Counted from the first letter of the stretch, positions 35,525-44,630 are shown. The stretch: 64,000 nucleotides of DNA from Gordonia sp. (in: high G+C Gram-positive bacteria) (GCF_020438995.1 NZ_JAGQTN010000275.1:1-64000); one strand, 5' to 3'. Translations and numbers: made by a program. Notes: generated by a model not told the origin, from the letters alone.

Positions 35525-36396
35525 ACCAGTGCCCTCCGTTCGATGAGACGTACCAGGGTGTCGCTGAGAAGTCCGAACACGCCGTACACGACGAGCCCGA
35601 CGACGACGATGTCGAGTTGCCCGTAGGTACGGGCCTGATCCATCAGATAGCCGATGCCCTTGGTGGCGTTGATCTGTTCCACCACGACCAGGGCCAGCCA
35701 GGATGTGGTGACCGCCAGCCGCAGTCCGGTGAAGAAGCCGGGAATTGCGCCGGGCAGAGCGACCCGCCGGATGAACTCCAGACGCGAAAGCCCAACCGTC
35801 TGAGCGAGTTCGACGTGCCGCAGGTCGACACCCCGCAGCTGGGCGTGGGTGTTGATGTAGATCGGGATCAGCACCGCCAGCGCGATGATGGTGATCTTCA
35901 TCGTGTCGCCGATGCCGAACCACATGATCGCCAGCGGGATGATGGCCAGGGTGGGGATCGCGCGTTTGATCTGCACCGGGCCGTCGAGCAGCGCCTCACC
36001 GAGTCGGCTCAGGCCGGCGGCCAGCGCCATCACCAGGCCGGCGACCACACCGATCACCAGCGAGATGCTCGCGAGTCTCAGTGAGGCCAGGATGTTTTCG
36101 GGCAACCGTCCGTCGGACCACAGATCTGCGGCCGTCGACCCGATCACCCACGGGGCGGGCAGAGTGCGTTCATCGATGAACCCGGTGGCCGATCCGAGGA
36201 ACCAGATCGACACCAGCACAGCCGGTCCTAGCAGCCAGCCGCCGGGAATCGGCTTTCCGGGGCCGAGCCTGCGCCGCGGTGCGGTGCCACGGTGTTCGAG
36301 ATGTGGGTAGCCGGCCGACGATTCGGTCCGGACCTGCGGCGTCGTCACCGGTGCCGCATGCCTGCCGAGTCTCCTCGACGGTGCCGCGGTGGTCAC
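35500..36396 (-). CDS. ssuC: ABC transporter permease, aliphatic sulfonate type
   Basis: The 298-residue protein has a hydrophilic N-terminus of about 50 residues and six membrane segments. The BPD-type cytoplasmic loop ELAQTVGLSRLEFIRRVALPGAIPG near residues 193-217 contacts the ATPase. It overlaps the binding-protein gene by four bases and the ATPase gene by 25, so the three are translationally coupled. It should carry the substrate delivered by the lipoprotein across the membrane. Confidence 0.85.
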   Translation of the reverse strand: MTTAAPSRRLGRHAAPVTTPQVRTESSAGYPHLEHRGTAPRRRLGPGKPIPGGWLLGPAVLVSIWFLGSATGFIDERTLPAPWVIGSTAADLWSDGRLPENILASLRLASISLVIGVVAGLVMALAAGLSRLGEALLDGPVQIKRAIPTLAIIPLAIMWFGIGDTMKITIIALAVLIPIYINTHAQLRGVDLRHVELAQTVGLSRLEFIRRVALPGAIPGFFTGLRLAVTTSWLALVVVEQINATKGIGYLMDQARTYGQLDIVVVGLVVYGVFGLLSDTLVRLIERRALVWRRSLGS

Positions 36397-37505
36397 TGGA
36401 TCTTCTCCGATCCGCGGCTGATGCCGGTCTCGGATACGGCCTGCTCGATGACGGGAGCGAAGCGGAGGTCGAAATCGTCGGACGCCTTGACCTTCTTCGG
36501 CAGCTGACCGGCCTTGTCGAGCACGTCGATGGTGCCCTGCTGACGGGCGATCAGGGCGTCATCGAGTTTGGGGAAACCGGTGGTTCCGGTGCTGCGCAGG
36601 ATGCGCCAGCCGTCGTCGGCGGTGACGTTCTGATTCTTGACATAGTAGGCGTCGATCCAGGCCGCGGGATTCTTGTTGGCCCAGTCATACGCCTTGATGA
36701 TGACGCCCTCGAGGTGGCGCAGTGCGGCGGATTTGGCTGTGTCGGTGAGGGATTCGCCGCGCGCGTAGATATAGGACAGGCCCTCGCTGATCTGGCCGAC
36801 GCTCTTGGGATCGACGAACGACGCACCGTCGCGTCCGAAGTCACGCAGGTAGCGGGTCAGCCGGGGCTCATTGAGCGGAGCGATGTCCACTTGATTGGCG
36901 CCGAGTGCATCGGAGAATTCCGCGAGTTTGAGTTTGACCAGCGTCACGTCGCTGACCTTGAGCCCGGCGTTGTCGATGGCCCGTAGCACCGCGGCCTGCT
37001 GGGCCGTGCCCTCGGCGTAAGCGATCTTCTTGCCGCGCAGGTCGGCGGCGGTCGGCACCTTTGACTTCGGTGCGGTGGCAAGCGAATACGTGTCGACGCC
37101 GGTCTGCAGCGCCAGGATGATCGGTACCTTCTGGTCGGTGAGCTGCGCATGTATCGGCGGCACATCGCCCACACCGGCGACGTCGGCGGTGCCGGCGCGG
37201 AATGCCTCCAGGACCGCCGGACCGCCGGTGAAGTTCGCGTACTCCAGCTTGTAGGGGAGGTCCTTGTCCAGACCCGATGCGGCCAACAGGGTTTGGTACT
37301 TGTTCTGCTGATCGGCCCAGACGATCTTGGTTCCGGCGGGGATCTCGGTGGGCAGTTCTTTGCTGAGATCGACCTCGCCGTCGTCGGAGGATCCGCAGGC
37401 GGTCAGGATCAACGCGATGATCGCGACCAGTGTGGTCAGGACCCACCGGCCGGCGGACAGGGTTTTCCGGCTCTTGCGCACGGCACGTACTCGCTTCGAA
37501 GTCAT
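36393..37505 (-). CDS. ssuA: Substrate-binding lipoprotein, aliphatic sulfonate type
   Basis: The 370-residue protein begins with a basic N-terminus, a hydrophobic helix and the lipobox LTAC (Cys near residue 37), so it should be a lipid-anchored extracytoplasmic binding protein. The mature part has the NMT1/SsuA fold markers IVWADQQNKYQTLL, FRAGTADVAGVGDVPP and LRGKKIAYAEGTAQQAA. It is the first gene of the ssuA-ssuC-ssuB unit. A palindromic operator-like site lies about 75-100 bases upstream. Taurine or other organosulfur ligands are possible. Confidence 0.85.
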   Translation of the reverse strand: MTSKRVRAVRKSRKTLSAGRWVLTTLVAIIALILTACGSSDDGEVDLSKELPTEIPAGTKIVWADQQNKYQTLLAASGLDKDLPYKLEYANFTGGPAVLEAFRAGTADVAGVGDVPPIHAQLTDQKVPIILALQTGVDTYSLATAPKSKVPTAADLRGKKIAYAEGTAQQAAVLRAIDNAGLKVSDVTLVKLKLAEFSDALGANQVDIAPLNEPRLTRYLRDFGRDGASFVDPKSVGQISEGLSYIYARGESLTDTAKSAALRHLEGVIIKAYDWANKNPAAWIDAYYVKNQNVTADDGWRILRSTGTTGFPKLDDALIARQQGTIDVLDKAGQLPKKVKASDDFDLRFAPVIEQAVSETGISRGSEKIQ

Positions 37506-37580
37506 GGAACAGCGGGGTTCCGTCGATTGGTTGCTCGCGCAAGGGTGCCAATTCGGGAAGCCGTGCCCAATGGTTTGATT

Positions 37581-37603
37581 CGGTGTGATGATTAGTCACA
37601 CCG
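37581..37603 (-). promoter_or_regulatory. Operator-like palindrome upstream of the sulfur operon
   Basis: The sequence CGGTGTGA, seven bases, TCACACCG forms a perfect 8-bp dyad about 75 bases upstream of the ssuA start. Its size and spacing suit a dimeric GntR- or TetR-type repressor or a sulfur regulator. Which protein binds is unknown. No SAM-riboswitch core could be recognised in the leader. Confidence 0.45.
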
Positions 37604-37666
37604 ACGCGGGTGAACGTGCAAAGCGGTTGTCGCAGCAGATATTTCTTAACTCACTGCAAAGCAGAA

Positions 37667-38380
37667 CTACTTGAGGGAGAACGACACCGTGACGGTGAAG
37701 GTGAGCGTCTGCTCGCCGGGGGAGATGGGCACCGATGCGTCGCCCGCGCTCTCGCGGGCGTACGTCTTGGGCGACGCACTGCTGACCTGCTCGTCGATGG
37801 ACAGCACCGGACCGAGATCGTCCTTGGCCAGCGATGCGTACTGCTGCGCCCGGGTGCGGGCATCGGTGAAGGCACGGGTACGGGCCTGCTTGAGGAGATC
37901 GGCGTCGTCGTCGATGGACAGGCCGACGCTGTTGATGCGGGTGTTGTTGCCACCGGCATTGACCGCCGCGGTGAGCGCGTTCGAGGCCGCGCCGACGTCG
38001 CGGACCTTGATGGTGAGTGTGTTGGTGGCGGTGTAACCGCCGATCCCCGACGCCTGGCCGGGGTCGGGGCGGGTGTAGCGCGGGGACAGCGACACCTGCT
38101 GGGTCTGCACGTCCTCCTTCTTGACGCCGGCTTTGACGACGGCGTCGGTGACGGCCTTGATCTTGGTGTTGGCCTCGTTCAGCGCCGTCGACACGTCGTC
38201 ACCTTCGGCTTCGACGCCGACCACAGCGGTCACTGTGTCGGGGACGCCGGTGGCCTCACCGGTACCGATGACCGTGACCTTGCGCGGCTCGCCACCGCTC
38301 GGACCGTCGTCGCCACATCCGGCGAGCAGTCCCGCGGTCAGAAGCGGAAGCAGAACGAGGGCACGGCGACGCGTGGTCAT
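37667..38380 (-). CDS. SIMPL-domain (DUF541) lipoprotein
   Basis: The 237-residue protein has a signal sequence with lipobox LLAGC (Cys near residue 22). It then has a SIMPL domain recognised by VTVIGTGEATGVPDTVTAVVGV near residues 35-56, DVQTQQVSLSPRY near 95-107 and the long C-terminal helix with RTRAFTDARTRAQQYA. Relatives include periplasmic oxidative-stress proteins and a mycobacterial surface antigen of unknown mechanism. It is monocistronic. It should be lipid-anchored on the outer face of the plasma membrane. Confidence 0.85.
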   Translation of the reverse strand: MTTRRRALVLLPLLTAGLLAGCGDDGPSGGEPRKVTVIGTGEATGVPDTVTAVVGVEAEGDDVSTALNEANTKIKAVTDAVVKAGVKKEDVQTQQVSLSPRYTRPDPGQASGIGGYTATNTLTIKVRDVGAASNALTAAVNAGGNNTRINSVGLSIDDDADLLKQARTRAFTDARTRAQQYASLAKDDLGPVLSIDEQVSSASPKTYARESAGDASVPISPGEQTLTFTVTVSFSLK

Positions 38381-38475
38381 GAGGCTCCTTCGGCAGATGC
38401 GGACACAACAATCCGGAACTCAGGTGCCACGGGCCTGGCTCCTGAGTTCCGGACAGATCGCTGTCATCGGTCGGC

Positions 38476-38868
38476 TCAGCGCCACGGGTCTTCCTTGAGT
38501 GTGATGTCGAGGATCCAACCGACGATCGAGACGACGATGGCACCGAGGATCGCGGCCCAGAAGAAGGACTCCACCTCCAGGCCCCAGTGCGTGGTGTTGC
38601 GGGTGATCCAGGCCGTGAGTTCGAGCATCAGCGCGTTGATAGCGATGTGGATCAGGCCGATGGTGAGGATGTACAGCGGGATCGCGAACAACTGCACGAC
38701 GGGTTTGATCACCGCGTTGACCAGGCCGAAGATAATCGCCACGAACGCGGCGATCCCGATCTTCTCCCACGTCTGGTCGCCGCCGATGAAGTCGATGCCG
38801 GGCACGATCAACGTGGCGATCCACAGGGTGAACGCGGTCAGTGCGGTGCGCACCAGAAACTGCTGCAT
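38476..38868 (-). CDS. YvlD-like small membrane protein (phage-holin family IV)
   Basis: The 130-residue protein has four membrane segments and the family pattern WIATLIVPGIDF near residues 17-28, GLVNAVIKPVVQLFAIPLYILT near 48-69 and NALMLELTAWI. Despite the database name of the family, chromosomal members are not lytic holins and are often linked to envelope stress. It is divergent from infA with about 310 bases in between. Confidence 0.85.
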   Translation of the reverse strand: MQQFLVRTALTAFTLWIATLIVPGIDFIGGDQTWEKIGIAAFVAIIFGLVNAVIKPVVQLFAIPLYILTIGLIHIAINALMLELTAWITRNTTHWGLEVESFFWAAILGAIVVSIVGWILDITLKEDPWR

Positions 38869-38979
38869 GCGCCAAGTCTGCCAGGTGACGACCGTGGTGT
38901 GCCGCCGATGCCGTCAACCGGCGGATGCAGTGGCAATCGTCCGACGCCTGCCACTGCCGACGTGCCTGGATCGGTGCAT

Positions 38980-39008
38980 TTGGACTGGTTGCCAGGGAGG
39001 CGTAGCAT
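38980..39008 (+). promoter_or_regulatory. Probable infA promoter
   Basis: TTGGAC (38980-38985) and TAGCAT (39003-39008) are exactly 17 bases apart, in a 313-base region upstream of infA that contains no other recognisable gene. Transcription would give a leader of about 165-170 bases before the infA start. No riboswitch was recognised in the leader. Confidence 0.5.
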
Positions 39009-39181
39009 GGAACGTCGGTGCGCGTCGCGTGCCCGTTTTTTGCGTGTCATTGCTCCGGCGATCGCGTAGGGCCCGGGGAGTGCACCACGATGACCTCCGG
39101 TGACGGAGTGTCATCACCGTAACGGATAGACAAGGATTCAACCGGGCTTGCGGGCAATCGCAGGCCAGGATCGCGGAGGAT

Positions 39182-39403
39182 ATGGCGAAGAAAGACGGGG
39201 CCATCGAGGTCGAGGGACGTGTTGTCGAGCCTCTGCCCAATGCGATGTTCCGCATTGAGCTGGAGAACGGACACAAGGTCCTCGCCCACATCAGCGGCAA
39301 GATGCGGCAGCACTACATCCGCATCCTGCCGGAGGATCGGGTGGTCGTTGAGCTTTCGCCCTACGACCTCGGACGTGGCCGAATCGTTTACCGGTACAAG
39401 TAA
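39182..39403 (+). CDS. infA: Translation initiation factor IF-1
   Basis: The 73-residue OB-fold protein [20 protein letters not shown]... ends in [17 protein letters not shown] and is full length. It binds the A site of the small subunit during initiation. GCGGAGG lies just upstream of the ATG. It leads the alpha operon (infA-rpmJ-rpsM-rpsK-rpsD-rpoA-rplQ). Confidence 0.98.
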   Translation: MAKKDGAIEVEGRVVEPLPNAMFRIELENGHKVLAHISGKMRQHYIRILPEDRVVVELSPYDLGRGRIVYRYK

Positions 39404-39432
39404 ACCCACCGATCAGCACAGGAGCTCCAGAC

Positions 39433-39546
39433 GTGAAGGTTCAGCCGAGCGTCAAGCCGATCTGCGAGAAGTGCAAAGTGATCCGCCGCAACGGCCGGGT
39501 CATGGTGATCTGCGACAACCTGCGCCACAAGCAGCGTCAGGGCTGA
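39433..39546 (+). CDS. rpmJ: 50S ribosomal protein L36
   Basis: A 37-residue protein starting at GTG with AGGAG 8 bases upstream: [19 protein letters not shown], then [18 protein letters not shown]. The two Cys pairs and His make it the zinc-binding type (C+ form). It is too short for a usual ORF cut-off but is unmistakable. It lies between infA and rpsM. The following 216 bases to rpsM hold G/C-rich dyads but no further gene. Confidence 0.97.
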   Translation: MKVQPSVKPICEKCKVIRRNGRVMVICDNLRHKQRQG

Positions 39547-39762
39547 TCACAGCACCACTCGTGGTCGCTTGAGAACAACAACTGAATACGCAAGACGAGA
39601 GCTGAACAGACTTTTGTGAAGCCCTCCCAGCACCAGCGGCGGTATACGGGCCGTCGCCCACCTCCGGTTCAGAGGCCGGGGCCCGATACGGACACAACAC
39701 GGTGTCCGCACAGGCGGGACGGACTGGGAGCAGACCTCTGACAAGTAAAGGAATCACGCCAC

Positions 39763-40131
39763 ATGGCACGTGTTGCTGGTGTTGATCTTCCCCGCGAAAA
39801 GCGGCTGGAGATCGCACTCACATACATCTACGGAGTTGGTCGTACCACCTCCAAGGAGATCCTCGCAGCCACCGGCCTCAGCGCCGACCTGCGCGCCAAG
39901 GATCTGACCGACGCGGACATCTCGAAGCTCCGCGAGTACATCGAGGCCTCGGTGAAGGTCGAGGGTGACCTGCGCCGCGAGGTCCAGGCCGACATCCGTC
40001 GCAAGATCGAGATCGGCTGCTACCAGGGTCTGCGCCACCGTCGTGGTCTGCCGGTCCGCGGACAGCGCACCAAGACCAATGCCCGCACTCGTAAGGGCCC
40101 GAAGAAGACCATCGCCGGGAAGAAGAAGTAA
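39763..40131 (+). CDS. rpsM: 30S ribosomal protein S13
   Basis: This 122-residue protein of the small-subunit head contacts tRNA and the large subunit. It starts [19 protein letters not shown] and ends with the basic tail [36 protein letters not shown] near residues 21-38 is the conserved helix-hairpin-helix. Its last base overlaps the ATG of rpsK, so the two are coupled. Confidence 0.98.
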   Translation: MARVAGVDLPREKRLEIALTYIYGVGRTTSKEILAATGLSADLRAKDLTDADISKLREYIEASVKVEGDLRREVQADIRRKIEIGCYQGLRHRRGLPVRGQRTKTNARTRKGPKKTIAGKKK

Positions 40132-40538
40132 TGCCTCCGAAGTCACGCGCTGCAGGCCCCAAGAAGGGCACACGCCGTCGCGATAAGAAGAACGTCCCGC
40201 ACGGCAACGCACACATCAAGTCGACGTTCAACAACACCATCGTCTCGATCACCGACCCCAACGGCAACGTGATCAGCTGGGCGTCGTCGGGTCACGTCGG
40301 CTTCAAGGGTTCGCGTAAGAGCACCCCGTTCGCCGCGCAGCTCGCCGCCGAGAACGCCGCCCGCAAGGCGCAGGAGCACGGCGTCAAGAAGGTCGACGTG
40401 TTCGTCAAGGGACCGGGTTCGGGTCGCGAGACCGCCATCCGGTCGCTGCAGGCCGCCGGCCTCGAAGTCGGCACCATCTCCGATGTCACCCCGCAGCCGC
40501 ACAACGGCTGCCGCCCGCCCAAGCGGCGCCGGGTCTAA
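40131..40538 (+). CDS. rpsK: 30S ribosomal protein S11
   Basis: The 135-residue platform protein has a basic N-terminal tail ([20 protein letters not shown]) and the conserved [15 protein letters not shown] and [13 protein letters not shown] ends. It lines the mRNA exit channel. It overlaps rpsM by one base and is followed by rpsD after 22 bases with GGAAAGGA as ribosome binding site. Confidence 0.98.
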   Translation: MPPKSRAAGPKKGTRRRDKKNVPHGNAHIKSTFNNTIVSITDPNGNVISWASSGHVGFKGSRKSTPFAAQLAAENAARKAQEHGVKKVDVFVKGPGSGRETAIRSLQAAGLEVGTISDVTPQPHNGCRPPKRRRV

Positions 40539-40560
40539 GCGGGAAAGGAACTAGAGAACA

Positions 40561-41166
40561 ATGGCTCGTTATACCGGCCCCGCCACCAAGAAGTCTCGTC
40601 GTCTCCGTGTCGATCTCATCGGCGGAGATCAGGCGTTCGAACGTCGCCCCTACCCGCCCGGCCAGCACGGCCGCGCGCGGATCAAGGAGAGCGAATACCT
40701 GCTTCAGCTGCAGGAGAAGCAGAAGGCCCGCTTCACCTACGGCATCCTGGAAAAGCAGTTCCGCAAGTACTACGAGGAAGCCAACCGTCGCTCCGGCAAG
40801 ACCGGTGACGAGCTGCTGCGCATCCTCGAGACCCGACTGGACAACGTCGTGTACCGCGCAGGCATCGCCCGGACCCGTCGTCAGGCCCGCCAGCTGGTCA
40901 GCCACGGCCACTTCACCGTCAACGGTGTGAAGGTCGACGTGCCCAGCTACCGCGTCAGCCAGTACGACATCGTCGACGTCCGGCCGAAGTCGCTGGCCAC
41001 CACCCCGTTCCAGATCGCCAAGGAGCTCGTCGGCGATCGTCCGGTTCCGGGCTGGCTGCAGGTGGTTCCGTCGACGCTGCGGATCCTGGTGCACAACGTT
41101 CCCGAGCGCGCGCAGATCGATATCCCGATCACCGAGCAGCTCATCGTCGAGTTCTACTCCAAGTAG
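40561..41166 (+). CDS. rpsD: 30S ribosomal protein S4
   Basis: The 201-residue primary 16S rRNA-binding protein starts MARYTGPATKKSRRLRVDLI and lacks the zinc-binding cysteines (C- form). The S4 RNA-binding domain is visible as RLDNVVYRAGIARTRRQARQ near residues 92-111 followed by LVSHGHFTVNG. In other bacteria S4 represses the alpha operon by binding its leader; no such site could be identified here. A 90-base gap leads to rpoA. Confidence 0.98.
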   Translation: MARYTGPATKKSRRLRVDLIGGDQAFERRPYPPGQHGRARIKESEYLLQLQEKQKARFTYGILEKQFRKYYEEANRRSGKTGDELLRILETRLDNVVYRAGIARTRRQARQLVSHGHFTVNGVKVDVPSYRVSQYDIVDVRPKSLATTPFQIAKELVGDRPVPGWLQVVPSTLRILVHNVPERAQIDIPITEQLIVEFYSK

Positions 41167-41256
41167 TCCTCAGACAGCTACAGCCTTACAGCACACGCTG
41201 TTCGGTCAACCTTCTACGAAGTCATATAGCGGGCTTCACAAGGAGAAATCCACTCA

Positions 41257-42309
41257 ATGCTCATCTCACAGCGACCTGCCCTCACCGAGGAGATCGTGGC
41301 CGACAACCGGTCGAAGTTCTTCATCGAACCGCTCGAACCCGGCTTCGGCTACACCCTCGGCAACTCGCTGCGCCGTACCCTGCTCTCGTCGATCCCCGGT
41401 GCCGCCATCACCAGCATCCGCATCGACGGTGTCCTGCACGAGTTCACCACCGTCCCCGGTGTGAAGGAGGATGTCACCGACATCATCCTGAACCTCAAGG
41501 GCCTCGTGGTCAGCTCCGAGGAGGACGAGCCGGTCACCATGTACGTGCGCAAGCAGGGGCCGGGCACCGTGACCGGCGCCGACATCGTGCCCCCGGCCGG
41601 TGTCACCGTGCACAACCCCGATCTGCACATCGCCACCCTCAACGACAAGGGCAAGCTCGAGATCGAGCTTGTGGTCGAGCGTGGCCGCGGCTATGTGCCC
41701 GCGGTGCAGAACAAGGCGTCGGGTGCCGAGATCGGCCGCATCCCGGTTGACTCGATCTACTCGCCGGTGCTGAAGGTCACCTACAAGGTCGAGGCCACCC
41801 GTGTCGAGCAGCGCACCGACTTCGATCGGCTCGTGCTCGACGTCGAGACCAAGAACTCGATCAGCGCGCGCGATGCGCTGGCGTCGGCGGGCAAGACCCT
41901 CGTCGAGCTGTTCGGGCTGGCCCGCGAGCTCAACGTGGAGGCCGAGGGCATCGAGATCGGGCCGTCGCCGGCCGAGGCAGATCACATCCAGTCGTTCAGC
42001 CTGCCGATCGAGGAACTCGAGCTGACCGTCCGGTCGTACAACTGCCTCAAGCGCGAAGGTGTGCACACCGTCGGCGAGCTGGTTGCCCGCACCGAGTCCG
42101 ATCTGCTCGACATCCGCAACTTCGGGCAGAAGTCGATCGACGAGGTGAAGGTCAAGCTGCACACGCTCGGTCTGTCGCTCAAGGACAGCCCGGCCAGCTT
42201 CGACCCGTCGCAGGTCGCCGGCTACGACCCGGCCACCGGCACCTGGTCGGACGACGCCACGTTCAGCGACGACGGCGGCGAGGATTTCGCAGAGACCGAA
42301 CAGCTGTAG
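41257..42309 (+). CDS. rpoA: RNA polymerase alpha subunit
   Basis: The 350-residue protein has the N-terminal assembly domain ([20 protein letters not shown] near residues 28-47, conserved in all alpha subunits). The C-terminal DNA- and activator-binding domain contains [17 protein letters not shown] and [17 protein letters not shown]. An acidic tail ends the protein. An alpha dimer nucleates polymerase assembly. AAGGAGAAA lies just before the ATG. Confidence 0.98.
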   Translation: MLISQRPALTEEIVADNRSKFFIEPLEPGFGYTLGNSLRRTLLSSIPGAAITSIRIDGVLHEFTTVPGVKEDVTDIILNLKGLVVSSEEDEPVTMYVRKQGPGTVTGADIVPPAGVTVHNPDLHIATLNDKGKLEIELVVERGRGYVPAVQNKASGAEIGRIPVDSIYSPVLKVTYKVEATRVEQRTDFDRLVLDVETKNSISARDALASAGKTLVELFGLARELNVEAEGIEIGPSPAEADHIQSFSLPIEELELTVRSYNCLKREGVHTVGELVARTESDLLDIRNFGQKSIDEVKVKLHTLGLSLKDSPASFDPSQVAGYDPATGTWSDDATFSDDGGEDFAETEQL

Positions 42310-42395
42310 CCGACAGCTCTGAGCTGTAGCTCACCATCAGAACCCGTGACTCGCGGTCGTCGAAGATCGAGAGTCGTCTCTTCTAGGAGATTGCA

Positions 42396-43136
42396 ATGCC
42401 CAAGCCCACAAAGGGTGCCCGCCTCGGCGGGTCGGCGAGCCATCAGAAGGCGATCCTGGCGAATCTCGCCACGGCTCTCTTCGAGCACGGCCGCATCACC
42501 ACCACCGAAGCCAAGGCCAAGCGGCTGCGTCCGTACGCCGAGAAGCTGATCACCCACGCCAAGCACGGCAAGCTCGCCAACCGGCGCGAGGTCCTCAAGG
42601 TCATCCGTGACAAGGACATCGTGCACGTGCTGTTCGAGGAGATCGGTCCGTCGTTCGCCGACCGCAACGGTGGTTACACCCGCATCATCAAGACGATCAA
42701 CCGCAAGGGCGACAACGCTCCCATGGCAGTGATCGAACTGGTGACCGGTGAGACCGTGTCCACCGAGGCCAGCCGCGCCAACCGGGCGGCCGCATCGAAG
42801 GCAGCCGAGGCCAAGAAGGCCGCCGAGGCTCCCGCGGTCGAGGTTGTCGAGACCGCCGAAGCGGCAGACACCGAAGCTGAGACCGAGACCGCCGCTCCGG
42901 TGGGTCTGCTCGACACCTCCGATGCGCCCGCGAACTCCGGTTCGCACGCCCCGCTCGAGGACGATTCGCAGCCGGAAGGTTTCCCGATCAAGGGCAACGA
43001 GAGCTCCAAGCTCTACCATCGCCCCGGCACTCGGTTCTACGATTCGACGATCGCCGAGATCTGGTTCGCCACCGACGCCGACGCGGAGGCCGCGGGCTAC
43101 TCGCTGCCGCCGAGCCAGCAGGAGTCGGAAGACTGA
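42396..43136 (+). CDS. rplQ: 50S ribosomal protein L17 with long C-terminal extension
   Basis: Residues 1-118 are a normal L17: [20 protein letters not shown] at the start, [20 protein letters not shown] near 29-48 and a [12 protein letters not shown] end. A low-complexity Ala/Glu/Lys/Thr linker of about 60 residues follows. Then comes a folded-looking segment (about 198-240) with [20 protein letters not shown] and [18 protein letters not shown]. This tail matches the small module found at the ends of various actinobacterial envelope and DNA proteins (sometimes called a sunset domain; assignment from memory). L17 surrounds the peptide exit region of the large subunit, so the extension would project from there. 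Total length 246 residues compared with about 120-200 in relatives. Confidence 0.95.
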   Translation: MPKPTKGARLGGSASHQKAILANLATALFEHGRITTTEAKAKRLRPYAEKLITHAKHGKLANRREVLKVIRDKDIVHVLFEEIGPSFADRNGGYTRIIKTINRKGDNAPMAVIELVTGETVSTEASRANRAAASKAAEAKKAAEAPAVEVVETAEAADTEAETETAAPVGLLDTSDAPANSGSHAPLEDDSQPEGFPIKGNESSKLYHRPGTRFYDSTIAEIWFATDADAEAAGYSLPPSQQESED

Positions 43137-43152
43137 GCAGCAACACTGCCCA

Positions 43153-43190
43153 CGAACCCGCCGTCACCTCATCAGGTGGCGGCGGGTTCG
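43153..43190 (+). terminator. Hairpin between rplQ and truA
   Basis: Arms 43153-43169 and 43174-43190 (inner sequence GAACCCGCCGTCACCT and its near-complement) form a 17-bp stem with one G-T wobble and a four-base loop. It lies 16 bases after the rplQ stop, so it looks like the end of the alpha operon or an attenuator before truA. It also falls within a possible N-terminal extension of truA. Confidence 0.7.
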
Positions 43191-43207
43191 TCCGTCTGCG
43201 GCTCGAT

Positions 43208-44023
43208 GTGGGTTACGACGGCACGGACTTCGCGGGCTGGGCGCGGCAGACCGATCAGCGGACCGTGTGTGCGGTCCTCGAAGACACCTTGGCGACGGTC
43301 CTGCGCGTGCCGGTTCGGCTGACCGTCGCCGGCCGCACCGACGCGGGCGTGCACGCCACCGGGCAGGTGTGCCATACCGATATCCCCGAATCCGCGCTCG
43401 ACACCCGCAGTATCTCGGGTGATCCGTCGGCGCTCGTGGGACGGTTGGGCAAGATGCTGCCCTACGATGTGCGGGTCAAGGCCGTATCCAGGGTGAGCAC
43501 CGATTTCGATGCCCGGTTCTCGGCGCTGCGGCGCCACTACGAGTACCGGCTCACCGATGCCCGCTGGGGTGCCGAGCCGGTGGTCGCTCGTACCACCGCC
43601 GCCTGGCGCCGCCCCCTGGACGTTGACGCGATGAACGCGGCGTCGCACACCTTGCTGGGGCTCAACGACTTCGCCGCGTTCTGCCGGCGTCGTGAGGGCG
43701 CTACGACCATCCGTGACCTACAACGCTTTTCGTGGCGCAGCGGCGACGACGGTGTGCTGATCGGGTCGGTGAGCGCCGATGCGTTCTGCTGGTCGATGGT
43801 GCGTTCGCTGGTCGGTGCTGTGGCGAGCGTCGGCGACGGTCGTCGTGACATCGATTGGTGTCGCGGACTTCTCGCTGCCACCGAACGCAACCAGCAGGTT
43901 CCGGTGGCCGAAGCACGCGGACTGTGCCTGGTCGGCGTCGACTATCCGGCCGACGACGAATTGGCCGCCCGCAATGAGATCACCCGAGACGTGCGAACCG
44001 CGGGCGGTTGTTGCGGAGGCTGA
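43208..44023 (+). CDS. truA: tRNA pseudouridine synthase A
   Basis: The 271-residue frame (from GTG at 43208) encodes the enzyme that makes pseudouridine at positions 38-40 of tRNA anticodon arms. The catalytic Asp lies in [15 protein letters not shown] near residues 39-53. [13 protein letters not shown] and [19 protein letters not shown] are further family blocks. The start is uncertain. TruA proteins normally have a strand of about 5-12 residues before [10 protein letters not shown], and the frame does continue upstream ([12 protein letters not shown]) but contains no ATG, GTG or TTG before the CTG that overlaps the rplQ stop codon (43133). Either that CTG is used, or the short GTG form is made. 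Confidence 0.93.
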   Translation: MGYDGTDFAGWARQTDQRTVCAVLEDTLATVLRVPVRLTVAGRTDAGVHATGQVCHTDIPESALDTRSISGDPSALVGRLGKMLPYDVRVKAVSRVSTDFDARFSALRRHYEYRLTDARWGAEPVVARTTAAWRRPLDVDAMNAASHTLLGLNDFAAFCRRREGATTIRDLQRFSWRSGDDGVLIGSVSADAFCWSMVRSLVGAVASVGDGRRDIDWCRGLLAATERNQQVPVAEARGLCLVGVDYPADDELAARNEITRDVRTAGGCCGG

Positions 44024-44027
44024 CTCG

Positions 44028-44093
44028 GGTGGCGCGGCGTTCGTCTTCGAATACTTTGGGCACCTCATCGAGGGTCTCCCCATCACTCTTCAG
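44028..44093 (-). pseudogene. Decayed duplicate of the 3' end of the downstream alpha/beta-hydrolase gene
   Basis: These 66 bases are about 77 percent identical, without gaps, to 44634-44699. They still read LKSDGETLDEVPKVFEDER compared with LEGDEETIDEVLEALEDER in the intact gene, but the stop codon is gone and nothing upstream remains. The copy begins five bases after truA. The two copies flank the first small-peptide gene as direct repeats about 600 bases apart. Confidence 0.65.
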
Positions 44094-44262
44094 TGTGAAA
44101 AGACTTGGACTCTTGCGGGACCCTTATACTCGTACGTCGCTTTAAATGATGTCGTCCAAATGGTTGAAATCTATCTCAACCGTAGGAATCCGGTCATTTA
44201 ATTAGCTCATCTAATGTTTCGTGACGGCATGGTCCATGAACTGCGAGAACGTGTACGAGAAA

Positions 44263-44302
44263 GCAGAGAACCGGACTCGCGAACGCGAATCCGGTTCTCT
44301 GT
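44263..44302 (-). terminator. Terminator of small-peptide gene 1
   Basis: AGAGAACCGGA (44265-44275) pairs with TCCGGTTCTCT (44290-44300), and further pairs extend the stem at the base. It lies about 40 bases after the stop of the 31-codon gene, supporting that gene as a real transcription unit. Confidence 0.8.
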
Positions 44303-44342
44303 GAAGCTAACCCGGCTAGGGCGGTCTTCGGCTCTCGGTGGG

Positions 44343-44438
44343 TCAGCTCCCGTTTGCAAAGCCGCCGAGGGCGCTGAGGAACGAAAGGAACTGGTCGAAG
44401 GTGAGTACGGGGGGATCGTCTTTCTGTGGGCGGTTCAT
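44343..44438 (-). CDS. Small peptide 1 (31 residues, Gly-Ser C-terminus)
   Basis: It has ATG with GGAGAT 5 bases upstream and a terminator hairpin immediately after. The peptide starts MNRPQKDDPPVLTF and ends FLSALGGFANGS. A charged N-terminus is followed by a short hydrophobic helix with Phe and Leu spaced for one face, then Gly-rich sequence. There is no signal peptide and no Cys. It is one of five such genes between 44 and 54.4 kb, all on the minus strand and four of them ending in GS. Function unknown. A mycomembrane peptide (PorA/PorH-like) or a secreted modified peptide are the options I consider. Confidence 0.7.
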   Translation of the reverse strand: MNRPQKDDPPVLTFDQFLSFLSALGGFANGS

Positions 44439-44560
44439 CGAGATCTCCGTTCATGAGGGGGTGACTGAATTGGACCTGCGCTTCTGAATATAGCGCTCGA
44501 CTGTCTGGGATGGTGGAGAGGTAAATGCCTATATTGAGTTGTTGTCGGATTGTTATCCTT

Positions 44561-44586
44561 GTCACTTAGGGTGCCCTATAGGTGAC
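44561..44586 (-). promoter_or_regulatory. Nested dyad upstream of small-peptide gene 1
   Basis: GTCAC, TAGGG, two bases, CCCTA, then GTGAC form two nested inverted repeats about 125-150 bases upstream of the start of peptide gene 1. It resembles an operator for a dimeric regulator. It does not match the IdeR consensus, and no regulator can be named. Confidence 0.4.
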
Positions 44587-44630
44587 TACTTGTACAAGGA
44601 CTACAGGTGTCGCCGACGCGGTGCTGGTGG

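Noticed and set aside
37506..37610. Possible SAM-type riboswitch in the leader of the sulfonate operon
   Set aside because: The leader is only about 100 bases and I could not find the conserved core or a terminator switch; the palindrome there fits a protein operator better.
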